The notes: generated by a model not told the origin, from the letters alone. A stretch of 64,000 nucleotides of DNA from Galeopsis tetrahit (GCA_963675135.1 OY776124.1:10740677-10804676), one strand, 5' to 3'; counted from the stretch's first letter, positions 46,201-57,046 are shown. A program made the numbers and translations.

Positions 46201-46516
46201 TTTCTTTTTAGGCTATTCTAGAAATAGTAAAGCTTATATAGTTTATAACCTTATGACTAACACTGTTCAAGAATCTGTTAATGTTGTGTTTGATGATGAT
46301 AAAGGTCTTACGGATGATAAAGATGAAGAAGATATATCACAAGTCACTGACAATTCTGAAAATACACTGAAGTCTGATAATGCTGCACCAAATGCTAACA
46401 CATCTGGAGCAACATCTACAGAACAGTCAGTTGTAATTCCACAGAATGATCAGTATGTTCCCAAAACGAATCCTTCTTCAAGAATGGGAAAAGTCATCCT
46501 ACTGACCAGATCATAG
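43202..46516 (+). CDS. gag-pol: Copia gag, protease and integrase
   Basis: The frame starts at ATG 43202 (a second ATG at 43211, METHHIS, may be the real start). Gag occupies about 600 residues and has two CCHC knuckles: CNACSGYGHYANEC (about 330) and CHYCFKYGHIRPFC (about 560), with an acidic stretch between them. Protease YFDSGCSRHMTG at about 622. Integrase: LWHQRLGHVN, CGSCQKGKQ, LLHMDLMGP, VVVDDFSRYTW, RTDHGREF, TPQQNGIVERKN. The frame runs out at a TAG (46514-46516) because of a one-base indel close to 46490-46500 in the integrase-RT linker; the RT continues in another frame. Confidence 0.92.
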   Translation: MLAMETHHISTALRPPVLDGSNYAYWKPKMRMYIKSIDERAWRTVLTGWDVPKNPADADGEIQLKKEVDWTADEITTVGYNSKALNAIFTSVDTSMFKIISNCSTSKDAWDRLQEHCEGSDSVRRTKLRMLGTKFENLRMKEDETISSYNERLSEIINESHSLGDPISNVRVVHKILRSVPKRFDAKICAIEEAKDTDKMSQNELVSILRTYEINTNQIDETKDDKKVVVFKGETSNKSEIQPIITEVDSDEELIDECLNNPDNIALLTKHFNKFLKKFMHKSKGNIQPKIQINTSTPQPERRKIQFTPRPSKSEGKPRYDPEFRKSVQCNACSGYGHYANECANTRLKQKLNFSATLSDESDNDDLDEFNERESAHFTRIDYNDSSDDDLDDTDSDVAPDFFTSTVTSKQSHPDLNCFNGFVGNAGKRIDDETYQKLLDDWNSQKLTLNSFNKENENLKDTITKLEVLLTRRDLEVCKLKEKLINSTLSFKKFSKSASDLNDAIATGKSNNYGLGYDGETASISENFRKPVKFVKANASTSGVTSAQTDSHKVKRKYICHYCFKYGHIRPFCLKMFKDLRAEFMPSRMSSHPRKHSVKSAWKPKVTCNVVHTSLKACLPGLWYFDSGCSRHMTGQIDYLSDYVTLNGGNVTYGGGSKGKIIGKGTLNVKGFPKLKNVLHVDGLLANLISISQLCDDNLHVKFDKESCYVLNEDDDCVMTGTRSADNCYLIGTNVCNLSKHDENVLWHQRLGHVNYRAMKKLIISDAIKGIPKLSFLNTTVCGSCQKGKQVRVPHRMLSHCSTHRCFELLHMDLMGPMETESIGGKRYSLVVVDDFSRYTWIEFLRDKSETFAAFKVLYKRFKNVFNLKVGRIRTDHGREFENSMFNDFCDKKGILQEYSSPKTPQQNGIVERKNITLQEMARVMLLSKSLSKRFWAEALNTACHIINRVYIRSGTNQTPYEILNVRKPSVKYFHVFGCVCYILNDRDQLHKFDSKSDKGFFLGYSRNSKAYIVYNLMTNTVQESVNVVFDDDKGLTDDKDEEDISQVTDNSENTLKSDNAAPNANTSGATSTEQSVVIPQNDQYVPKTNPSSRMGKVILLTRS

Positions 46517-48165
46517 GCGATGCTATAGTTGGAGTGCAAACAAGAGGAAGAATAGGATCGAATAAGGTAGATGTGGTAAGAACAATATGCATGTCTTCTA
46601 TTTGCAATGTTGTGAATGCTGAGTGTTACTATTCTGAAATTGAACCTAAAAGTGTGAATGAAGCATTAACTGATGAATATTGGATAAATGCTATGCATGA
46701 GGAACTTAATCAGTTTGAAAGAAATGAAGTTTGGACACTTGTTCCAAGACCTAGTCATACTAATGTCATTGGAACAAAGTGGATTTATAAGAATAAAACT
46801 GATGAGTCTGGAAACATTGTTAGGAACAAAGCTAGGTTAGTTGCACAAGGTTACACCCAAGTTGAAGGAGTTGATTTTGATGAAACTTTTGCACCCGTTG
46901 CTAGGATAGAATCTATTAGATTATTACTAGCAATTGCATGTTTTATTGATATTAAACTACATCAAATGGATGTAAAAGCTGCATTCTTAAATGGCATATT
47001 AAATGAAGAAGCATATGTAGAACAGCCTAAAGGTTTTGAAGATCCACAATACCCGGATCATGTGTACAAACTAAAGAAAGCATTGTATGGTCTAAAACAA
47101 GCTCCTAGAGCATGGTATGGTAGGCTTACGGACTTTCTTTTAGAATATGGATTTATTAGAGGAGAAGCCGATAGAACTTTGTTTATTAAGCACACTGGAG
47201 AAGGTTTACTAATTGCTCAAATATATGTTGATGACATTGTGTTTGGTTCAACCTGTGATAAAATGCTGAACAAATTTGTTGAAGCAATGACAGCCACATT
47301 TGAGATGAGTATGGTTGGAGACTTGAATTATTTTTTAGGTCTTCAAATCAAGCAATGTAAGGATGGTATTTTCTTCTCTCAAGGTAAGTATGCTAAAAAC
47401 TTAGTCAAACGGTTTGGTCTTGAAAACTCAAAAGTAATGAAAACACCTATGGGTTCTACTTTGAAACTTTGCAAAGACAATGGTGGAAAGGATGTTGATC
47501 CAACATTGTATAGATCCATGATAGGTAGTTTACTTTATCTAACCTCTAGTAGACCTGGCATTATGTATAGTGTGTGTGTTTGTGCTAGGTACCAAGCTAA
47601 TCCAAAGGAATCTCACCTGAATGCAGTGAAAATGATTATCAAATATGTTTCAGGTACAAGTGAACTAGGGATATGGTACACTAAGGACACCAACAACACA
47701 TTGATTGGATACAGTGATGCGGATTGGGCTGGAGATATTGATGACAGAAAGAGTACGAGTTGAGGATGTTTCTACATGGGAAACAATCTTGTGTCTTGGC
47801 ATAGCAAGAAACAAAATTGTGTTTCTCAATCCACTGCCGAGTCTGAATACATAGCTGCAGGAAGTTGTTGCACACAGCTATTGTGGTTAAGTAAGATGTT
47901 TCATGACTATGGAATTGAAAACAATATCCTCACAATTTTCTGTGATAACACAAGTGCTATTAACATATCTAAAAATCTGGTACAACACTCACTCACTAAG
48001 CACATTAGCATTAGACATCATTTTATGAGAGATTTAGTGGAGAAGAACATAGTTAAGTTGGAATATGTGCCTACTGAAAATCAAAATGCTGATATATTTA
48101 CTAAGGCTCTTGACCATGAGAGATTCTCATTTTTTAGGAAATCTCTTGGTATGTGTAATATCTGA
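46517..48165 (+). pseudogene. pol: Copia RT and RNase H, one nonsense codon
   Basis: Continuation of the pol reading in the shifted frame. RT motifs GTKWIYKNKT, RLVAQGYTQVEGVDFDETFA, LHQMDVKAAFLNG and YVDDIVFGS are intact. RNase H GYSDADWAGDIDDRKSTS is followed by TGA at 47761-47763 where relatives have a glycine codon, a one-base change; the frame then runs on through AESEYIAAGSCC, FCDNTSAINIS and NADIFTKAL to the stop at 48163-48165. Without read-through, no complete RNase H would be made. Confidence 0.9.
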
Positions 48166-49129
48166 ATAATTCTTGAGAGGATGTTGTCACAAATGCGGTA
48201 GCATTTGGGACAACAGCCTAAGGTGGTATAGTTATTATAAATGTGATTTATTTCTTATTTTCGTTGAATAATTCCTTTGTAAAATATTCTTGAATCTGAA
48301 ATTTGTTTGTGCAAAAATAGACATTTACTACACCTCTCAAAAGCTTGAAAAATTGAGAATGTTACAGCATACTAAAAGATGTACCAATTCACTGAGTAAC
48401 TATGGAGCACGGAGTTCGCTACTACGATGCCTTCTTTTCAAAAGGTGAATTTTGGTAACAACATCAAGAGGTTCGTAATCCATTAAGTAAGTATGGGGCA
48501 CGGAGTTCGCTGCTACGATGTACTCTACAGGAACAATGGATCAATACGAATTAGATGCTGTAGCACAAAAAGAAGAAATGCAATGAAAAGAAAAAATGCT
48601 GAAAAATTGGCTACATTGGATAGGTAAAACCTGTGAAAAACCAATGTTGAGGTGTATGTCAAATCCTTGAGCACAACATTACATGATTCGATTATATTTT
48701 TATAAGTTGTAATTATTTAATTAATTGTGGGAATTTATTTTATTTATTTATAATTATACTAACCACTTTGTTTTTATTTCAGATTTTACGCATTTTTATT
48801 TTTGATTAATTCTGGAACTTTCTTAATTTAATTAATTAATTAACTTAATTTATTAATTAGGATTTTACCCCACTAACTCACCCATGATATTACTTGTGGC
48901 TGAATTTGTGGAGCATTATCGATTATTATCTAGAATTTTCTTAAGTCAAGCCTTGATCACACGTACAACATTCCAACTACTAAGTCTTCTCTATATAAAC
49001 TCCATTTCATGATTTTCTAATCTTTGTAATTAATTGAGTAAAGTTGAGTATTAGTTTTGCAGATTTTGTTATAAATCATTTTGTGCTTATCTCGATTCTT
49101 GTGTAGTGCTTTTCGAATTCTTGGTTTAA
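48166..49129. other. Spacer between pol and third ORF, with direct repeat
   Basis: Non-coding. A phrase containing GCACGGAGTTCGCTACTACG occurs at about 48403-48430 and again at 48493-48520. The rest is AT-rich; a TATA-like TCTATATAAACTCC at 48990 precedes the third ORF by about 140 bases and could give it its own promoter. Confidence 0.55.
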
Positions 49130-51400
49130 ATGGCAGGAAACAAGAAATTAAACTCACAGAAACCAACCTCTCCCAACTCACAACAGTCATCTTCATCTCT
49201 CTCAAATCTTCATACACTTGCTTCCATGGCTGCTTCACACGAAAATTCACCCCCAACTGCCACAACCGTCACACCCATTCCAGCTACTCCGACAACCATC
49301 CACATCCTAAACCAAGCTACACTCTCCGAGCTGAGCCAGGCGGTTGAGAATTTTTCTCAATCGATGAGATCACCTAATCCACCCATCCTCACGATTGGTG
49401 ATATGTCCATTGACATCTCTCACTACTTGCGCACCCAAGAAGTGATCACTACTGCACCTTCTTCATCCACAGCTGAAAAGCCTCAAATTCCGAGCCCTAA
49501 CGCTGAAACAGAGGCCCCGACTGCTGCCTCTATGGGGGAGACTGAAAAGGAGATTGAAGAATCCCCTGTTGCTGAGTCAAAGGAGCCGTCGAATGCGGAG
49601 ACATCCGACAATGAGGACGCTCAAATGGAGGATGCTGAAGAATCCGACAAAACCGACTCTGACATCTCGAAATCCGACTCTGAACCGATTCCTTTCAAGA
49701 GGAATGCTGAAGAGAAGAAGAGAAAGAGGAGCCCAGTTCCAAGAAGACGATCAGGTCGAGTTTTTACTCGAGTTGATTACTCAGACTCTTTGAGGAAGAA
49801 GAAGAAGCTAGGTGGTGATGTTGCTGAACCAATTCAGGTATTCTCTGAATCTGAAGAAGAAGTGGTGATTGAGAAGCCAACTAAGAAGAAAGTTGATCCT
49901 AAGGGGAAGGGAAAGGCAAAGGTTGATGCTGTTCGAACAATGCCTGAAGAACCAGAACATGATTCTGATTCTGAAATGGAGATTTGTCTCAGGGATATAC
50001 AGCAAGCCCTGAAGAAGAATGCTGCCTCACATGCTGAATCAAGTGCTCCAGCACCAGAACCTGATGATGGAGGTGATTCAAGCAGTGCAGCTTCAGCCAA
50101 AAGCTCTGAAAAGGAAGGGGAATCAAGCTCTGAAGAGGTGAAAGAACCAAGCTCAAAGGACACTACTTCTGAGAAAGGTAATTCTGAAACTGAAGTAGAA
50201 TCTGATATTGATGGATTGGTTGATAAGATAACTAGGTTGTCTAGGAGAAAACGGTTGATGGAAAGGAGAATTCATACTTCTGATTTTGAGAGTAAGAATT
50301 TAATTCAATTCTTAGAGGATAGAAAGTTGTTGAAAGCTCTGAACTTGTGTGATACATTTGTTTCTGATTGGGTGTATGAATTTTATGCATGTCTGAGGAA
50401 GAGTAATAGTAGGAGGAGTTCCCGTTAGTATGGAAATATACAGTTTAGGGGGAGTACAGTTCCATTTACACCAGAGTTAATTAATGATTTCTTAGGCATA
50501 GAACCAGTACTTGATGATGATGAACCTGATTTGGATGTTGTTACTGCTTCTATTACTGGTGGTTTGTTGACTAGATGGAAAAATGGAATGTTGGCCAAGG
50601 ACCTTACTTCTCTTTATTCTGTGTTGCATAAATTGATAGTTTATAATTGGATACCTTCCACCAACTCAACCAAAGTGACAAAGGATCAAGCAATCTTGCT
50701 CTATAGGATGGTGGTTTTGAAGAAGTTTAACTTGGGATTGACTATTTTCCACCACATGATGAAGTTTAGTGGTGACATTTCTGATAAAGGAAACCTTCCA
50801 TACCCTGTGCTTATTTGTTCATACTTGAAGATGCATGGTTTTAGCCCTAAGAAGACTGAAGTTCCTAGAGGTAAGGTTCATTTATACACCATTTCACCTG
50901 CTTTACTCATTGGTGAAAGAGTGAAAGATCTGCCCTTGCACAATCCTGAAAGTTCTTCTCAAAGACCAGCTCCTGCTCAACCTCAACCTCAACCCTCATC
51001 AGCACAGAGACCTGAACAGAACACAGCTGCACCTAATGCTGCACCAAATGCTGAGAACTTTGGTGGTAATTTTGATACCATGTTCTCTGTTCCCAGATCT
51101 TTTATTTTACTGCAGTTACAGCACCTACAGGACCAGATTGATGAACTCCAATTCATCAAAGACAAGTGGACCAGTCTACTTCCCACTACAACAGGGGGAG
51201 TACCACCTTCCACTTCAGCTAGAGCTTCTGGAGTTGTTATTGAAGAGCTGAATCCTGAAGCTGGAGGTGTACCTGATGCTGCTACAGAGAATGGAGGAAC
51301 TGCTGCTGCTAACAATGATGTTGTTGCACTCTTTGCTTCAACTTGTTTTATTGAGGAACCAAAGAAGGCTGATGAAGGACAAATTTGCAGATGCTGCTGA
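49130..51400 (+). pseudogene. Envelope-position third ORF, one in-frame stop
   Basis: The ATG at 49130 (MAGNKKLNS) opens a frame of about 757 codons broken only by TAG at 50426-50428. Residues 1-130 are Ser/Thr/Pro-rich. Residues 130-350 are highly acidic, with basic patches KRKRSPVPRRRSGR and KPTKKKVDPKGKGK. Residues 370-430 are globular (LIQFLEDRKLLKALNL, WVYEFYACL). After the stop, RGSTVPFTPELINDFLGIEP and the following 150 residues resemble the 'putative plant transposon protein' domain seen in plant retroelements. The C-terminus is Pro/Gln/Ala-rich. A likely frameshift at about 51380 hides an acidic tail ending near 51439. No signal peptide or membrane helix is apparent. Basic and acidic tracts suggest a nuclear or nucleic-acid-associated protein rather than an envelope, which is inference. 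Confidence 0.75.
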
Positions 51401-52150
51401 AGATGACGAGGATATGGAAATCCTCTATGCTGATATCTAGAACAGATGATGTAAGACAGGGGGAGTACTGAAGTACAAATGGCACATGTGCAGGACCTTG
51501 ATGCTGCTGCTATTGTTATAGCAATTCATGCCATTTTCAGTCCTACTTTTGTTTTTGTTATTCTGTTATGTTTAAGTTAAAATTCTGTTTATTCTGATAC
51601 AATATTTACTATTTCTAGTTGATAGGTTGTTTATATTTGTCTTGCTTAAATTAGTTTGCACTAATGATATTTGATTACTGCTTATTGCTTAATTTGTTTT
51701 CCTATCATTAATTGCTTACTGCATGATGAATATGTCTTGTTTAGTTTTTTTTTTTTTTTTATTATTTTGTTTGCTCTGATTATATTGTTTAGTCCTTGTT
51801 TGTTTTTGATTGTCTGTTTTTTAGTCTTACATAAGTCTTAGAACTAATCTGGTATATACCCTTATATGCTCTGATTTAATCTTTGATTTTTTGTAAAAGT
51901 TAATTGTTTTGTAAACAAGTGTACTGTTTATACTTGTTTTATTTTTGAGTAAGATTACTTTGATCTTATGGCACGGATCTTAGTAAAATTATTCTTGATC
52001 TCTTTTTGATTTGATCCAACGGTTACAACAGGTATTGTCTTGACTAGTATTTAGCTTTGGAGTTCAACTCACCTAAATACATAATACTGAGTATGTATAG
52101 AAATATATGTGCATCAGGTGTGTTGTAGTCGAAAGGTCAAATTGGGGGAG
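50447..52150 (+). promoter_or_regulatory. Repeated polypurine-tract motifs
   Basis: The same 11-mer AGGGGGAGTAC occurs at 50447, 51193 and 51458; the last tract TTGGGGGAG (52142-52150) abuts the 3' LTR. The first two lie within the third ORF. Multiple such tracts are a described Sirevirus trait. Only the last is certain to act in plus-strand priming. Confidence 0.75.
51440..52141. other. T-rich untranslated region of the Sirevirus-type copia
   Basis: No ORF; rich in TTTGTTT and TTGCTTA. A (T)18 run at 51738. Lies between the third ORF and the final purine tract. Confidence 0.6.
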
Positions 52151-52152
52151 AT

Positions 52153-53030
52153 TGTAGATGTTGTTAAATCTTAAATGCTTTAACATTATCAACAACATCT
52201 TAATTTCACCTTCCTTGATTTATTCTAAGTCTTTACTGAAATGTTACATTAAATGTTGTACTAAATGCTCTCACATTCAGGAACGATTCCAGAAGGTTCT
52301 ACAAGAGTCTGGAACATAGAAGAGTCCAGAAGGTTGCAGAACGTGATAGAAGAGTTTAGAGCATTGTAGAATGACCTGGAACATGGCAGAAAGATCTAGA
52401 GAGATCATGGAGGTTGAGGTCCTAAAAAATAGGATCTCATAATGGAAGGATCTAGAAGCTGTGTATTTCTCTATAAATACCGCCAGAATCTTTCATTTCA
52501 AAGTATGCACTATTCGAGTAACACCTTCTTGAGAGTTCAACCCTAGTTCGGAGTTATGGCCAGTAGTTGTATCATTTAACGTACGCCGAGGGATACCACA
52601 CCTTCCAGTGTACTTAGTTCTAGTCTTGTATCGAGTGAGAGTGAATCATAGATCAGATTAGTTCTTTAGACAGTGTTTTTTCACTTAAGTCTATTTACAG
52701 ATTCAGGCACCTGCCTCGATTGTAGTTTCTGTTTGTGGAATGTTGAAGTAATTGCTGAGACATTTCACACGACATTTTTGTGTATAACTTAGGAACTAAG
52801 TTATTGTTTTCGCCGTAAGGCTTAGCATAGGTTTTGTTATTAATAAAATCTATGTTAAAAATTATTCCATTGTGTTCGTATTGTGTTTAGTGTTTTAGAC
52901 TTCCGCTGTGTACTGTGTTTTATTATTCACATTCTGTTAGAGTTAATGCTACACTAATTGTCACAACATTCAGTGTAACATTGTTCTGTTTTTTACTTAA
53001 ACACTAGATACCCCCCCCCACACACTTTCA
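52153..53030 (+). repeat. 3' LTR of complete Sirevirus-type copia
   Basis: 878 bp, TGTAGATGTTG to CACACTTTCA, followed by the target duplication AATGC. Visible differences from the 5' LTR: TTTCACC for TTTGACC, TTTACTG for TTTTCTG, GGTCCT for GGTTCT, and the length of the terminal C run. Confidence 0.95.
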
Positions 53031-53069
53031 AATGCAAATGTGTCATGAGCAACCCTAGGACAATTAATT

Positions 53070-54039
53070 CAAGTGGATGACATATTAGTCACGGGTGATG
53101 ATCCCTTGATTGTTAATACCATCATTTCTGATCTACACAAACACTTTTCTCCAAAACACTTGGGCGAGCTCAACCATTTTCTTGGTCTTGAGGCCAAGGT
53201 CACTACTTCTTCCATAACTCTCACACAGTCAAAATATATCCGAGATCTTCTTGCTAAAGCCCACTTGCTCAATTGTATACCATGTCCTACTTCTTCATGT
53301 CCAAGTTTAAAACTCTCTACCCTTGATAGTGCTCCTTTTGACAATCTCACACTATATAGAAGCACTATTGGTGCCTTACAGTACCTCCTTCTAACCCGCC
53401 CAGATATTGCGTTTAGTGTAGATAAACTAAGCCAATTTCTTCAAGCTCCTACTATACGCCATTGGCATGCCTATAAACGAGTACTTTGGTATCTAATCGA
53501 CACCACTCAGCAAGGCATTTCCTTTGTTCCTTTTTCTAAATTCCAATTGCAGGGTTTTGCGGATGCAGATTTTGCGTCCTCTCTAGATGATCGGCGTAGT
53601 ACCAACGGGTACTGTGTCTCTCTTGGTCCTAATTTGTTGGCTTGGTTTTCCAAAAAGCAGTCAGTTGTTGTTCGTAGCAGCACTGAAGCGGAGTATCGTG
53701 CTCTAGCATTGGCTACTACTGAATTTATTTAGATTGCCTCATTGCTTAAAGAACTTCATCTTCTGCTGCTCCAACCATCTATACTCTGGTGTGACAATTC
53801 GGGGGCCATTACTCTTGCCTAACTTCAGTCCAGCATTTCACTCACGTACGAAACATGTAGAGATTGACGTTCATTTTCTTCGGAAGAATGTGGATGCTCA
53901 GGCCCTTGATGTTCGTTATGTTCCCTCTAAAAGTCAGGTAGCAGATATGTTGACAGAACATTTGTCAACCTCCAGATTTCACCTTCTGCGTGATCGCCTA
54001 CTCTCTGCTTCAAACTCACGTCCAGACTCAATGGGGGCA
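53070..54039 (+). pseudogene. pol: 3' part of another copia pol: RT end and RNase H
   Basis: Homology begins inside the RT catalytic box (VDDILVTGDD), so everything upstream is lost. Then HLGELNHFLGLE, SKYIRDLLAKA, YRSTIGALQYLLLTRPDIAF, GFADADFASSLDDRRST and SSTEAEYRALA. TAG at 53730-53732 replaces a tryptophan codon after ATTEFI; a frameshift near 53818 follows; the last part (HSRTKHVEIDVHFLR) ends at about 54045. Divergent from the other copias here; the short LTR suggests an Ale/Retrofit-type lineage. Confidence 0.9.
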
Positions 54040-54275
54040 TGTTAGATATATCACACACATGCGTACAAATGTGCATGCTAGGCATAATGTATATATGTAG
54101 ATACAGTCCAGGTTCAATGCATCTGATAGGAAGTTAGTAGGTTGTAACAAACTAATTCTAGAAAGGTCTATGAAAGGCAACTCAAACAGTGTGAGCATAT
54201 GCCTATAAATATCACACTCTGTATACCAAAACTCTCTTGAATGAAATATAGCTTTAATCTTCACGTTTCTTAACA
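54040..54275 (+). repeat. 3' LTR of the truncated copia, 236 bp
   Basis: Starts TGTTAGATATATC directly after the purine tract ATGGGGGCA and ends TTTCTTAACA. TATA-like CTATAAATATC at 54211. The 5' LTR is not in the window. Confidence 0.85.
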
Positions 54276-54362
54276 CGTTCATACCGGCGATAAGGATGCC
54301 TACATGGCCAGTGTGTTGGCGAGATACCCGAAAATTCTCCTGGAACGCACCATCCGGGTATA
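54276..54362 (+). pseudogene. Short coding-like stretch, possibly mTERF-related
   Basis: Reading GCC TAC ATG onward gives AYMASVLARYPKILLERTI then V and a TAA. The LARYPKILL pattern is reminiscent of an mTERF repeat, but the stretch is under 30 codons and could be chance. It directly flanks the copia LTR, so it may be the gene fragment into which that copia inserted. Confidence 0.25.
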
Positions 54363-55030
54363 ATCATGTTGGTTTTCTTATTTCTGTTATGTTTTTGGTA
54401 TTGGTAGTTTCTGAATATAATTGGTTATTTTTATAGTTTTGGGAGATTGATTTAATGGTAAAGGATCCAATTGATTTTTGTGATGTGGTGGTTTGAACTC
54501 CATCTGAACTGGTCTCACTTTCATAGTTGTTAAGTTTATACGGACTTCGATCTGCTGGGAAAATGATACTATTAGCTGGAGTAGATTCTGATGCTGAGTT
54601 AGTATGAGATGGTTTGTTATGTTTTGATTTTGTTAGCTGCATCATATTTTTAAGACTATGTCGTAATGGGGTGGAGGGCATATGACTTAGTTAATTTAAA
54701 TCACGTTAAGTTTCCGGCGACCCCAGGCTGCGGCCTGACGTTGTAATTTACGACGACCTTAATCTTTAAATATTTTATATTTCTTTAACAATTATTATGG
54801 GTCAAGGTTATTTTATGTTACTACATGCAATAATATATATAAAATAGTTTGTATTATTACTACATAAAAAAATTATATGTTACTACATACTACCGTTTGA
54901 ATTACTAAATTAAATAGGCGTTTGTTACTATATGTAACTTTATCAAATGATCTAATATTTTTTGCATCATCCTGCAATAAAACAATATGTATTACAACAT
55001 GATTATTGTGTTTACTACATGCGATAATAT

Positions 55031-55150
55031 GACAAAGTGAGATAGCTCAAGTGGTTAGAGCACCACTACCTAGGCTTTAGATCCTGGGTTCGAGTCATGG
55101 GGAGGGCAAAAAGGGATGAGTATTTAATGTAATTAAAAAAAAAAAAAAAA
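55031..55150 (+). mobile_element. tRNA-derived SINE, 120 bp
   Basis: A-box-like TAGCTCAAGTGGTTAGAGC and B-box GGGTTCGAGTC in tRNA spacing, a poly(A) tail (55134-55150), and perfect 15-bp duplications TACATGCGATAATAT at 55016-55030 and 55151-55165. The pol III promoter drives transcription; retroposition depends on a LINE elsewhere. Confidence 0.93.
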
Positions 55151-55356
55151 TACATGCGATAATATATGTTACTACATATTATAATGTGAGTTACTACATC
55201 AATAAAACACTAGAAAAAAATGTGTTACTAAATAAAAGAATTTGTAATTAAAACATAAGCGGGCCAGTTGACAAATAGATTAAGAATTAAGCACATTGGC
55301 TTAATAAATCAATATTTCTAGCCCAGTTGACTTAATTTGTTAATATTACATGTATG

Positions 55357-55707
55357 TAGTGCTGTTATTCGAACCGAGCCTTAACGAGACTCGGCTCGGC
55401 TCGACTCGTTAAGGCTCGATAAGGCTCGACTCGTTTAGCTTAACGAGCCGAGCTCGAGCTCGTTAAATACTCGATTTACTAACGAGCCGGCTCGAGCTCG
55501 ACTTGTTAGGCTCGATAACTAAATTTTTGTAAAAAATTCCATTAGGCTCGTTAGGCTCGGCTCGACTCGATAGGCTCGTTAAGCTCGTTAGACTCGTTAA
55601 CGAGTCGAGCCGAGCTCAATTTTTAACTCGGTAATGTTATCGAGCCGAGCTCGAGTCGAGCTCGAACCTCAAATACTCTGCTCGACTCGGCTCGAATAAC
55701 AGCCCTA
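55357..55707. mobile_element. Non-autonomous hAT element, 351 bp
   Basis: Ends TAGTGCTGTTATTCGAACCG and, inverted, TAGGGCTGTTATTCGAGCCG; perfect 8-bp duplications CATGTATG (55349-55356 and 55708-55715). Almost the entire interior is made of GGCTCG/CGAGCC and GACTCG motifs in both orientations. Confidence 0.93.
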
Positions 55708-55715
55708 CATGTATG

Positions 55716-57046
55716 CAATATTGCATATAAATTTTTGTGTACTTTATATTTTCTATGAGGAATTTGTTTACCACCATTAGTTTGGGTTTCTTGTTGGCCA
55801 GCTTTGAAAAGTCTTGAAGTTATGTTTTAAGTATGTAGTTTGAATTGCTCAATGAAGTTGTTATGTTCCCTTCTTGTAATTTCATTGGTCTGAATGCTTT
55901 CTGAATATTTTTGATATATATTTTTTCTAGCCTCTCTTATTTCATACAAGACAATTTAACAGAAATACAGGTTATAATCATTAGTTTATCCTAATTTGAT
56001 ATTTGATAGATTTAGATTGCTTAGAAAGTATTAAAAAATCGTATATTTCGTCACTAGAAGAAGGTAGAAGAATGATGGTATAAATAGGAGATATTAAAAG
56101 AATATGTTATGCTTGAAAATTTAAGTTTATGATCATGGTTTGTTGTTTTATGTATGAGTTAAGAAAAGAGTTGCACCTGGAGGAATCAATTTTGATGTGA
56201 TTTTTCCTTTTCTCTTTGTATTTCTATTGCTTCTATTTATGTATAGTGTTTGTATTTGAAACTCTATCATACTTTTCAATTATTTAATTAACTCTGGTTG
56301 TAGGAGTTTGAAGCATACTCTTAAAAAAAGAGAGAGGTCAGAGAACAATTTGAGCGTGACCTAAGTTCTCATACTATACAACATTGTAAATGATTTCCTT
56401 TTGTTTTATCTACCAGACGAGCCCCTTGAAAGGTGAGAAAGGCAAACACGCCCTTGTTTGAAACTTGCTGCTAGGAAGGCTGATTCTTAATATTTTACAA
56501 ATGCTATGCCTTAGCACTATAACATTGTTTATGTTACATAAATTATGGTCTTTTCTAGAGTGTGTGTGTGTTTTTTTTAAAGTGAAATCATGATATATTG
56601 TTATTAAAAAGACAATGCGTACTTCAATATTATTCAAAATATAATAATTATATATATATATATATATATACATATTATTTAAAAAATAGAAATTAAAGAA
56701 AATAATTGTACGTATTTAGAGTTTTTTTTTATCTCCGCTCTCTTCTTTTAATTCTGTAAAATCTTTATTTTCTCTCCATTTTTTTTTTCAACAATTCACA
56801 CGTTTCTCTCTTCATTATTCATAATTTCTCTCCTCTTTCTCATCAGATGAGCATTAAAAATATTTTGCATAAAATCTTTAATTCATTGATTACCCGAAGC
56901 TTTCTCTTCCTCTATTTTAAAATCCTCAAACTCTCCTCAAAAGTTATTTTTCATTTTTTTAAAACTTTTTTTTTAATTTTTAACAAATACTTCATGAACT
57001 GTTGTTTTAATTTTTTTTAACATGGCGGTTGCACAGTTTATTTTCT
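55716..57046. other. AT-rich intergenic sequence, no gene seen
   Basis: Contains a (TA)n run at 56649-56672, a (GT)n run at 56562-56572, and T-rich tracts. No element end or coding motif recognised. Confidence 0.6.

Larger units (their letters stand above)
42257..53030 (+). mobile_element. Complete Sirevirus-type copia, 10.8 kb
   Basis: LTRs at 42257-43136 and 52153-53030 differ at only about three bases plus two small indels. Target duplication AATGC at 42252-42256 and 53031-53035. Order: LTR, initiator-Met primer site, gag, protease, integrase, RT, RNase H, spacer, third ORF, repeated polypurine motifs, LTR. Despite the young LTRs, the coding frames carry a pol frameshift, a nonsense codon in RNase H and breaks in the third ORF. 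The copy may have moved using proteins from a relative. Confidence 0.96.

Noticed and set aside
49834..51315. Minus-strand ORFs opposite the Sirevirus third ORF
   Set aside because: Shadows of the biased plus-strand codons.
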